A DNA stretch of 6,074 nt from Spirochaetaceae bacterium (GTDB lineage: Bacteria > Spirochaetota > Spirochaetia > Treponematales > Breznakiellaceae): NCBI GenBank assembly GCA_031258625.1, contig JAIRMO010000087.1:1-6074 (forward strand), in the 5' to 3' direction. Under the pieces are notes generated by a model. It worked only from the letters and a program-made list of their open reading frames with translations, did no database searches and was not told the origin of the DNA. The translations under genes were made by a program, and so were the position numbers. Shown piece after piece: positions 1 through 4,804 of the stretch (position 1 is the stretch's first letter; each line of letters starts with the position of its first letter).

Positions 1-62
1 CACCCAGAGGGGGTTTCAGGCCCCTGGAACGCGGACGGCGGGGAACGCGCGGCGCCCTCCTT
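1..62 (+). repeat. Left terminal inverted repeat of the left composite element
   Basis: It matches the reverse complement of 247-308 at 53 of 62 positions with no gaps. Bases 31-62 match at 30 of 32. It contains the shared arm GGGGGTTTCAGGCCCC (9-24). The window begins at its first base, so its outer limit is not visible. Confidence 0.8.
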
Positions 63-81
63 TGAGGGCGAAGGAGGGCGC
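52..81. repeat. Perfect 11-base-pair hairpin in the left element
   Basis: Bases 52-62 pair exactly with 71-81 around an 8-base loop. The right-hand side, read on the minus strand as the 21 bases 91-71, matches 4601-4621 of the other element at 20 of 21 positions, which ties the two element bodies together. The 15-base word at 66-80 is also found at 242-256. Confidence 0.7.
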
Positions 82-133
82 GGGTATCCCTACCCGTGCC
101 TCGCTTCAGGGGCCTAACCCCCACTGATGGGGT

Positions 134-221
134 GTATAAATATACGGTCGTTACCGACCCTTTGGACATATTTATGCAAAACCGGGGGGTGGGGTCTGAC
201 CCTTTACGTATGTTTATGCAA
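134..221 (-). repeat. A+T-rich TTGCATAAATATA motif set, left element
   Basis: On the minus strand, TTGCATAAACATACGTAAAG begins at 221 and runs into a small GGGTC-A-GACCC palindrome ending near 191. A second copy beginning TTGCATAAATATG starts at 179, and an inverted version, GTATATTTATAC, lies at 145-134. The A+T content stands out sharply from the G+C-rich surroundings. Spacing (42 then 34 bases) is almost the same as in the right-hand element. Confidence 0.75.
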
Positions 222-246
222 AAAGCTCCTCCTGCGGTGGCGGGCG

Positions 247-308
247 AAGGAGGGCGACGCGCGTTCTCCGCCGTCCGCCCTCCGGGGGCATAAAACCCCC
301 TATGGGGG
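247..308 (-). repeat. Right terminal inverted repeat of the left composite element
   Basis: Partner of 1-62. On the minus strand it opens with CCCCCATAGGGGG. Its outermost nine bases encode the last two residues and stop codon of arfB. The first 29 bases also match the right-hand element (4278-4306) at 27 of 29 positions. Confidence 0.8.
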
Positions 309-309
309 G
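292..309 (-). terminator. Compact C/G hairpin with T run at the arfB stop
   Basis: On the minus strand CCCCC-ATA-GGGGG is followed by TTTT (295-292), the shape of a minimal intrinsic terminator. The TAG stop of arfB lies inside it (302-300), so a terminating ribosome would cover the stem until release. The hairpin is part of the repeat element rather than a gene-specific terminator. Stem length is only 5 base pairs with a tight 3-base loop, so efficiency is uncertain. Confidence 0.5.
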
Positions 310-716
310 CGCCGGCCCGCTTTTTTCAGGGCCCGCAGGTGTTTTGTGTGCAGCCGTTCTTCCCGGGCCGCCCTGGAGGGCCTGGTGGGCCGGCGGCGTT
401 TGGGGATCCGGGCGGAAACCGTGATAAGGGCCTCCAGCCGGGCATAGGCCCGCTCCAGGTTGGTCCGCTGGGAGCGTTCCTCGTCAACGGCAATGACCAG
501 TTCCGTCCCGGTTTCCCCCCGGGAAAGCCGGGACGCCAGGACCTCCCGGAGGCGGGCCAGTTCTCCGGCGGAAAGGCCCCGCAGGGCGGCCAGGCTGACG
601 CGCAGGCATACCTTGGTGTTGACCTTGTTGACGTTCTGCCCGCCGGGCCCCCCGGACCGGGAAAAGGTTGCCTCCCCGCAGCCGCGGATGGATCGATGCA
701 GCTCCCCGGGGTTCAT
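300..716 (-). CDS. arfB: Peptidyl-tRNA hydrolase ArfB (YaeJ-type ribosome rescue factor)
   Basis: The 138-residue protein is a short, RF-1-like release-factor domain lacking the codon-recognition domains of RF1/RF2. The catalytic GGQ loop is at residues 25-27 (SGGPGGQNVNK, 21-31), followed by the family's NVNKVNTKV stretch. The last 35 or so residues are rich in Arg and Lys (KRRRPTRPSRAAREERLHTK region), like the tail that ArfB places in the empty mRNA channel of stalled ribosomes. Known family role: hydrolysis of peptidyl-tRNA on non-stop ribosomes. Length fits ArfB (about 140). The ATG start lies 6 bases after the metK stop, with only a weak AGG about 10 bases upstream, so translation is probably coupled to metK. 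Oddity: the final two Pro codons and the TAG stop are encoded by the end of a repeat element (to base 308), so the tail may have been trimmed or rewritten by that element. Confidence 0.9.
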   Translation of the reverse strand: MNPGELHRSIRGCGEATFSRSGGPGGQNVNKVNTKVCLRVSLAALRGLSAGELARLREVLASRLSRGETGTELVIAVDEERSQRTNLERAYARLEALITVSARIPKRRRPTRPSRAAREERLHTKHLRALKKAGRRPP

Positions 717-722
717 GGTTTG

Positions 723-1892
723 TCAGCCTATTTCCCGTTTCAGATCGGCGGCCTTGTCGGTGTTTTCCCAGGGGAAACCGGGCCTGCCGAAGTGGCCGTA
801 GGCGGCTGTTTTCTGGTATAGCCGCCGCCTGAGGTCCAGGGCCGTGATGATCCCCGCGGGGGAAAGGTCAAAAACCCTGGGAACCGCCGCTTCGATCCGG
901 CCCTCGTCCACCACGGCGCTGCCGAAGGTGTCCACCATCACCGAAACCGGGAAGGGGACCCCGATGGCGTAGGCCAGTTCCACCTCGCAGCGTTCCGCCA
1001 GCTTGGCGGCCACGATGTTTTTCGCCACGTACCGGGCGATATACGCGGCGGACCGGTCCACCTTGGTAGGGTCCTTGCCGGAGAAAGCCCCGCCCCCGTG
1101 ACGGCCCATGCCGCCGTAGGTGTCCACGATGATCTTCCGCCCCGTAAGGCCCGTGTCGCCGTAGGGCCCGCCCACCACAAAACGGCCCGTGGGGTTGATA
1201 AAGTACTTGGTGTTTTGGTCCAAAAGACCCAAAGGCTCCAGGATGGGCTTGATGATTTGGCGGATGATCGTCTCCTTAATATCTCCATAGGAAATATCGG
1301 GATCGTGCTGATGGGAAACCACCACGGCGTCTATCCGCAGGGGCCTGTGGCCCTCATATTCCACGGTAACCTGACTCTTGGCGTCGGGCCTGAGCCAGGG
1401 GATGGTTTTGTTTTTCCGCAGCTCCGTTGCCCTGATGAGAATCTGGTGGGCCAGGGTGATGGGCAGGGGCATAAGCGACTCGGTTTCATTACAGGCAAAA
1501 CCGAACATCATCCCCTGATCCCCGGCCCCCTGCCGGCCCTTGTATTCCTCCAGGCCCGTACCGGAAACCCCCTGGCTGATATCCGGGGATTGGCTGTGGA
1601 TCATGTCCAGGACCGCCATGGACTGATAATCCAGGCCGTATTCCGGGTTGGTATACCCCACCTGTTTTGCCACCTCCCGGACCACCTGCTGAAAGTCCAC
1701 AAAGGTTTTGGTGGTTATTTCCCCCCCAATCAGGACCATGGCGGTGGAGGCGAAGGTTTCGCAGGCCACCCGGCTTTGGGGATCGTCCTTCAGGCAGGCG
1801 TCCAGGATGGCATCGGAAATTTGATCGCAAAGTTTATCGGGATGACCCTCTCCAACGGACTCCGAGGTAAAAAAATAGCGGCGTTTTTCCAC
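723..1892 (-). CDS. metK: S-adenosylmethionine synthetase (methionine adenosyltransferase)
   Basis: The product makes S-adenosylmethionine from methionine and ATP in the cytosol, the methyl donor for the cell. At 389 residues it has the usual full bacterial length. Family signatures are intact: [11 protein letters not shown] at 10-20 with the ATP-contacting His17, [12 protein letters not shown] at 122-133, [13 protein letters not shown] at 241-253, and the phosphate-binding [16 protein letters not shown] at 266-281. The start is a GTG at 1892-1890: it gives the typical N-terminus and is preceded by AAAAGGAG with a 7-base spacer. It is the first gene of a unit with arfB. It is separated from the upstream DUF1538/PII operon by a strong terminator, so it should have its own promoter in the short space 1893-1944. 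No SAM riboswitch is recognisable there. Nothing about the protein is unusual. Confidence 0.98.
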   Translation of the reverse strand: MEKRRYFFTSESVGEGHPDKLCDQISDAILDACLKDDPQSRVACETFASTAMVLIGGEITTKTFVDFQQVVREVAKQVGYTNPEYGLDYQSMAVLDMIHSQSPDISQGVSGTGLEEYKGRQGAGDQGMMFGFACNETESLMPLPITLAHQILIRATELRKNKTIPWLRPDAKSQVTVEYEGHRPLRIDAVVVSHQHDPDISYGDIKETIIRQIIKPILEPLGLLDQNTKYFINPTGRFVVGGPYGDTGLTGRKIIVDTYGGMGRHGGGAFSGKDPTKVDRSAAYIARYVAKNIVAAKLAERCEVELAYAIGVPFPVSVMVDTFGSAVVDEGRIEAAVPRVFDLSPAGIITALDLRRRLYQKTAAYGHFGRPGFPWENTDKAADLKREIG

Positions 1893-1944
1893 AATAATAC
1901 TCCTTTTGGGGGCATAGCCCCTTCCCTGTTTATAAATGAAATTG
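1893..1944 (-). promoter_or_regulatory. metK leader: possible -10, small hairpin and ribosome binding site
   Basis: Reading toward metK, a TATAAA (1934-1929) could serve as a -10 box, but no convincing -35 lies 16-18 bases upstream because that space is inside the terminator hairpin. A small perfect hairpin, GGGGC-TAT-GCCCC (1921-1909), follows, then AAAAGGAG and a 7-base spacer to the GTG start. The hairpin ends just before the ribosome binding site, so it could tune access to it. The promoter assignment is tentative; the ribosome binding site is clear. Confidence 0.4.
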
Positions 1945-1977
1945 CTCCCAAACCCCGCCGGGTTTGGGAGTAATTTC
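1938..1977 (-). terminator. Hairpin terminator of the DUF1538-PII operon
   Basis: An 11-base-pair perfect stem (1945-1955 with 1960-1970) closes a 4-base loop. A/T pairs extend it at both sides to about 1938-1977. It begins 4 bases after the TAA stop of the PII-like gene. The downstream arm on the minus strand runs into an AATTTCATTT tract rather than a pure T run. On the plus strand the arm is followed by TAATTTCT, so it may work in both directions, although no plus-strand gene approaches it here. Confidence 0.85.
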
Positions 1978-1981
1978 TGAA

Positions 1982-2695
1982 TTATCTGAATTCGTCCTGG
2001 TTCAGGCTCATCACATGGTCCACGGGCAGGGAAAAGATGATCCCCCCCGCCTCGGTGGTAATACCGTAGGCCTGGCTTACCGCTTGCATAATGGCGGCCT
2101 GCCGTTCCCGGCTGGCGATGATGATGATGATCTCCTTTTCATCCTGAACCGAGACGCCGAAAAATTTTACCGGCCCCTTATGGGCCAGCCCCCGGGCATT
2201 GATCACCGTTCCCCCTCCGGCGCCGGCTTCCCGGGCAACGGTCATAAATTCATCACTATACCCCTGGTTTACAATAGAAACGATCAGATCGTGTTTGATT
2301 TCAGTATTCATTTTTTCCCCTTCCTCTCCGGACGAAATATTGAGGTTTTTCATAATACTTTCTTTAAAAACTTTGAGAATAGGATTGTTGATCCCCGAAA
2401 GGGGAATGGTAAAGGCGATACCCGCGCCGGCGGCCTGGGAACCGAGTTTTTTTCTGACCTTCCGGATCAGGGACGGCACCATAATCGCCTGTTCAAGGCT
2501 GAGGATCGCCGCCTTTTCACTGCTGCCGATCCCCAAAAGGTCAAGAATTTCCGAGTTGGCGGTCCCCCTGCCCTTGCTGATAAAGTGGAACCGGACGTTT
2601 TCTTCCTCAAAAACCGAGGAAATTACCTTGATTTTGTTCCAGTCTATGATGAAAACCAAAAGCTGTAGTACCGGTAATTTGGCATTTTCATTCAC
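1982..2695 (-). CDS. Tandem-domain PII-like signalling protein, partner of DUF1538
   Basis: The 237-residue protein looks like two PII-fold units joined by an acidic linker (about 121-130). Unit 1 (about 7-102) has [10 protein letters not shown], then [15 protein letters not shown] at 41-55 and [11 protein letters not shown] near 92-102. Unit 2 (about 133-231) has [34 protein letters not shown], then [20 protein letters not shown] and [15 protein letters not shown], which match the PII beta-strand/helix pattern and the closing FSLPVDHV strand. Known family role: PII proteins bind ATP/ADP or other effectors and often gate a membrane partner. Here the partner is inferred to be the overlapping DUF1538 protein. 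I chose the GTG start at 2695 because AGGAGG (2710-2705) sits 9 bases before it; an ATG at 2713 exists but lies upstream of that site. No uridylylated-Tyr T-loop motif was recognised. The ligand is unknown. Confidence 0.8.
   Translation of the reverse strand: MNENAKLPVLQLLVFIIDWNKIKVISSVFEEENVRFHFISKGRGTANSEILDLLGIGSSEKAAILSLEQAIMVPSLIRKVRKKLGSQAAGAGIAFTIPLSGINNPILKVFKESIMKNLNISSGEEGEKMNTEIKHDLIVSIVNQGYSDEFMTVAREAGAGGGTVINARGLAHKGPVKFFGVSVQDEKEIIIIIASRERQAAIMQAVSQAYGITTEAGGIIFSLPVDHVMSLNQDEFR
2311..2330 (-). promoter_or_regulatory. Possible internal ribosome binding site within the PII-like gene
   Basis: Within the linker between the two PII-like units, the coding strand reads AGGAAGGGG followed by a run of A and an in-frame ATG (Met129, 2311-2309). 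Starting here would give a separate 109-residue protein consisting only of the second PII-like unit, close to the usual PII length of about 112. The signal may be chance, because the codons Glu-Glu-Gly-Glu-Lys force a purine-rich sequence. Confidence 0.3.
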
Positions 2696-4232
2696 GGGTG
2701 GATCCCTCCTCAAACACTATGATCTCTCCGGCATTTTCATCATCTATGGTTTCGAGGGCCTGTTCAGCCTGCTTTGCGGAAGTTTTCATCTTATGGCCAT
2801 ACATAAGGCCCATAAACTGTATAACGATCAGGGGCGCCATGGCCACCATCGCCACGATTCCAAAGGCATCGGTCATCAGATCCCCGCCGGCGCCCTCGCA
2901 GGTCCCCATAGCCAGGGGCAGCAGGAAGGTGGAGGTCATGGGGCCGCTGCACACCCCCCCGGAATCAAAGGCAATGCCGGTAAAGATCCGGGGGACAAAA
3001 AAGGTCAGGATCAACGCAAAGGCATAACCGGGGATAAGGATCCACATGATGGAAATGCCGGTGAGGATACGGATCATGGTTATGGCCAGGGCCGAGGCCA
3101 TACCGATGGAAAGCCCCCGGTTCATGATCTTTTGGGGGATGGCCCCTGAGGATATTTCCTCAACCTGTTTGGTCAATACGTGGACCGCGGGTTCGGCGGC
3201 TACGATAAAATACCCGATGACCATACTCAAGGGAACCAGGATCCACTTAAAGGGGGAAGCGGCCAGCTCCGAACCCAAAAGATGCCCCACGGGGATAAAC
3301 CCCACGTTCACCCCGGTTAAAAAAACCACAAGCCCGATGAGGGTATAGAAAAAACCCACGATGATCCGGACGAGTTGATGTTTTTTAAACCGCCGGGAAA
3401 TAAACTGGAAGATCACAAAAAAAATCACCAGAGCCGCCATGGCATACAGCACGTCCACCAGGTAATGGGGGAGTTCAAAGGCGAAGGTTTTAACCACGTC
3501 CCGGGAAGTTTCGATCAGGGGAACCTTATGGCTCTGAATATCCGCCCCGGTGGGCTTAAAAAATATCCCCAAAAGGAGGACCGACAAACTAGGCCCCACG
3601 CTGCACAGGGAGACCAGGCCGAAGCTGTCGTTTTGGGAGTCCTTGTCGCTGCGGATGGAGGCAACCCCGACCCCCATGGCCAGGATGAAGGGCACCGTGA
3701 TGGGGCCCGTGGTAACCCCCCCGGAATCAAAGGCCACGGGAATAAAGTTATTGGGGGCGAAGCAGGCAAGGCCAAACACGATAGGGTAAAAGATCACCAG
3801 GAGTACCGAAAGGCGGATCTTGAGAAAGGTCCTGAGGATGGCGATGACCAAAAAAATCCCCACCCCCACGGCAACGGTCAAAATCAGGGCTGCCGACGGT
3901 ATGGAAGGCACCTGCAGGGCCAGGACCTGGAGATCCGGCTCGGCGATGGTGATGATAAGGCCCATGATAAAACTCACAAAAAGGACCAGAAAAAGATTGG
4001 TGGTCCGGGTAAGCTGGATACCGATACCTTCCCCCATGGGCATCATAGCCATATCCGCCCCCAGGGTAAAAAACCCCATCCCAATGATCAGCAGGGACGC
4101 GCCGGCCAGGAACATCAGGATGGTCCCGGTGGGCATAGGAACCAGGAGGATACTCGCGATCAGAACAATCGCCGTGATGGGGAGTACCGACGAAAAGGCT
4201 TCCATGATTTTTGCTTTTAATATCTTGTTCAT
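2688..4232 (-). CDS. DUF1538 family integral membrane protein (duplicated-domain probable transporter)
   Basis: The 514-residue, very hydrophobic protein consists of two DUF1538-type halves. Matching motifs recur about 250 residues apart: EPD (98-100) and EPA (347-349); AFDSGGVTTGP (167-177) and AFDSGGVCSGP (421-431); NDSFG (201-205) and TDAFG (454-458). Many membrane segments surround these motifs, and the short connection near 232-250 and the C-terminal tail (about 480-514, acidic) are polar. An inverted or parallel two-fold transporter is a reasonable inference; the substrate is unknown. Pairing with a PII-like gene is known for this family and suggests a gated channel or transporter, by analogy with AmtB-GlnK. 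ATG at 4232 is the first start and leaves a typical short N-terminus before FSSVLPI, but it has no good ribosome binding site. The stop overlaps the PII start by 8 bases, implying coupled translation. Confidence 0.88.
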   Translation of the reverse strand: MNKILKAKIMEAFSSVLPITAIVLIASILLVPMPTGTILMFLAGASLLIIGMGFFTLGADMAMMPMGEGIGIQLTRTTNLFLVLFVSFIMGLIITIAEPDLQVLALQVPSIPSAALILTVAVGVGIFLVIAILRTFLKIRLSVLLVIFYPIVFGLACFAPNNFIPVAFDSGGVTTGPITVPFILAMGVGVASIRSDKDSQNDSFGLVSLCSVGPSLSVLLLGIFFKPTGADIQSHKVPLIETSRDVVKTFAFELPHYLVDVLYAMAALVIFFVIFQFISRRFKKHQLVRIIVGFFYTLIGLVVFLTGVNVGFIPVGHLLGSELAASPFKWILVPLSMVIGYFIVAAEPAVHVLTKQVEEISSGAIPQKIMNRGLSIGMASALAITMIRILTGISIMWILIPGYAFALILTFFVPRIFTGIAFDSGGVCSGPMTSTFLLPLAMGTCEGAGGDLMTDAFGIVAMVAMAPLIVIQFMGLMYGHKMKTSAKQAEQALETIDDENAGEIIVFEEGSTRE

Positions 4233-4247
4233 TAAAGTCCCAGGTCA

Positions 4248-4276
4248 AGTGTAACGGCAAACGGAAGGAATTGCAA
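4248..4276 (-). promoter_or_regulatory. Candidate sigma-70 promoter for the DUF1538-PII operon
   Basis: On the minus strand TTGCAA (4276-4271) and TACACT (4253-4248) are separated by exactly 17 bases, each matching the -35 and -10 consensus at four of six positions. Transcription would start near 4241 and leave a leader of about 10 bases before the ATG, which fits the lack of a clear ribosome binding site. The -35 box touches the palindromic arm of the right-hand repeat element. Supported by pattern only. Confidence 0.3.
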
Positions 4277-4293
4277 ACCCCCATAGGGGGTTT
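4275..4293. repeat. Perfect 8-base-pair palindrome AAACCCCC-ATA-GGGGGTTT
   Basis: The outer arm of the right element is a perfect inverted repeat with a 3-base loop and T/A flanks on both strands, so it resembles a short bidirectional terminator. On the minus strand it would stop read-through from the LRR gene just upstream of the candidate promoter of the DUF1538 operon. The function is inferred from shape only. Confidence 0.5.
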
Positions 4294-4359
4294 CAGGCCC
4301 CCGGAGCGGGGCGGGTTAAGGAAGGATTGCGCCCGCCTTCGATTGCCGCGGGCAGGGGC

Positions 4360-4446
4360 TTGCATAAATATACGTAAAGAGCCGGAAGCGGGCGCATCCT
4401 TGCATAAATATATGAAAAGGGTCAGACCCCTAACGTATATTTATAC
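4360..4446 (+). repeat. A+T-rich TTGCATAAATATA motif set, right element
   Basis: Two direct copies begin at 4360 (TTGCATAAATATACGTAAAG) and 4400 (TTGCATAAATATATGAAAAG), followed by an inverted copy GTATATTTATAC at 4435-4446. The 31-base stretch 4400-4430, ending in the GGGTC-A-GACCC palindrome, matches the reverse complement of 191-221 at 28 of 31 positions. Spacing is 40 then 35 bases. Confidence 0.75.
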
Positions 4447-4471
4447 CCCCATAGGGGGTTTCAGGCCCCGC

Positions 4472-4650
4472 GGCCCTTCGGCCTTTGCCGTCACTGCGGC
4501 CTTTACCGGGCCTAAAGAACCCGCATCGCGGGGGAGATGCGGCATTGGTTCATCAACACGCTTCCGCGTGCGGTTATCGGGCGGGAGCGGGGCGGCAGGG
4601 AGGGATACCCGCTCCCTCCTTTGACATCCCTGCCCCGCCTCCAAAGGCGG
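4472..4650 (+). other. Cluster of perfect stem-loops; candidate structured RNA or element body
   Basis: Within 180 bases there are six short perfect stems: 4472-4475/4480-4483 (loop CTTC); 4501-4505/4513-4517; 4521-4527/4536-4542 (7 base pairs); 4557-4561/4566-4570 (loop TTCC); 4583-4591/4608-4616 (9 base pairs); and 4635-4640/4645-4650 (loop CCAA). Some of this is expected from the high G+C content. The run of tetraloops and the position between two inverted arms make it worth noting. No promoter or open reading frame of believable quality was seen, and the strand is arbitrary. Confidence 0.35.
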
Positions 4651-4705
4651 ACGCGGGATTCTCTTATGGCCCCCCGTTACAGGGGCCTGAAACCCACTGG
4701 TGGGG

Positions 4706-4747
4706 GGCATTTCCCATGGGACGCGCGGCATTTCCCATGAGACGCAC
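4706..4747. repeat. Tandem direct repeat, two 21-base units
   Basis: Units 4706-4726 and 4727-4747, each beginning GGCATTTCCCATG, agree at 19 of 21 positions. They adjoin the terminal arm of the right element and precede the 3' end of the LRR gene. No function is evident. Confidence 0.75.
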
Positions 4748-4770
4748 GGCAGAGGGCATTCGCTCCGCCC

Positions 4771-4788
4771 CGGAGGGCATGCCCTCCG
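4771..4788. repeat. 18-base perfect palindrome downstream of the LRR gene
   Basis: CGGAGGGCATGCCCTCCG is its own reverse complement. It lies 17 bases past the LRR stop codon in the direction of transcription. It could act as a hairpin at the end of that transcript, but there is no loop sequence and no T run, so it is not a standard intrinsic terminator. Confidence 0.5.
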
Positions 4789-4804
4789 CCACGCGCTCCC
4801 CGTC

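Larger units (their letters stand above)
1..308 (-). repeat. Composite inverted-repeat intergenic element, left copy (MITE-like)
   Basis: This gene-free stretch is organised as one element. Its outer ends (1-62 and the reverse complement of 247-308) align without gaps at 53 of 62 positions. Reading on the minus strand from 308 it holds, in order: an arm CCCCCATAGGGGGTTTTATG; a G+C-rich spacer; A+T-rich motifs starting at 221 and 179; GTATATTTATAC (145-134); an inner arm (133-107); an 11-base-pair hairpin (81-52); and the far terminal arm. It contains no plausible gene. The left boundary may lie outside the window. The same ordered parts recur at 4278-4706 in opposite orientation. A non-autonomous mobile element is the best guess; a palindromic regulatory repeat is the alternative. 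Confidence 0.75.
4278..4706 (+). repeat. Composite intergenic repeat element, right copy
   Basis: This fills most of the gene-free stretch 4233-4804. In plus-strand order it has: the arm CCCCCATAGGGGGTTTCAGG (4278-4297); about 70 G+C-rich bases; A+T motifs at 4360 and 4400; GTATATTTATAC at 4435-4446; an inner arm (4446-4469); a hairpin-rich body (4472-4650); and an inverted terminal arm (reverse complement of 4680-4706, sharing GGGTTTCAGGCCCCTG with base 11 onward of the left copy). The terminal arms match each other well only over their first 25 or so bases, so this copy looks older or rearranged compared with the left one. No clear target-site duplication was found at its edges. No credible gene lies inside. 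Confidence 0.7.

Noticed and set aside
134..221. TTGCATAAATATA motifs as ArgR boxes
   Set aside because: They recall the A+T-rich ARG box but lack its inverted TGAAT/ATTCA halves, and no arginine gene is near.
1098..1973. Long plus-strand open frame (291 codons) opposite metK
   Set aside because: It lies entirely over metK and its terminator, has no recognisable domain, and follows from the codon bias of the real gene on the other strand.
1893..1981. SAM riboswitch upstream of metK
   Set aside because: The space of about 90 bases is taken up by the operon terminator and a small hairpin; none of the multi-helix layout of known SAM riboswitches is seen.
1964..2668. Plus-strand open frame (234 codons) opposite the PII-like gene
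   Set aside because: It is a shadow of a well-supported gene and starts inside the terminator hairpin.
3375..4220. Plus-strand open frame (281 codons) rich in Gly, His, Asp and Lys opposite DUF1538
   Set aside because: The composition is what the complement of a hydrophobic membrane-protein gene gives. There is no ribosome binding site and no domain.
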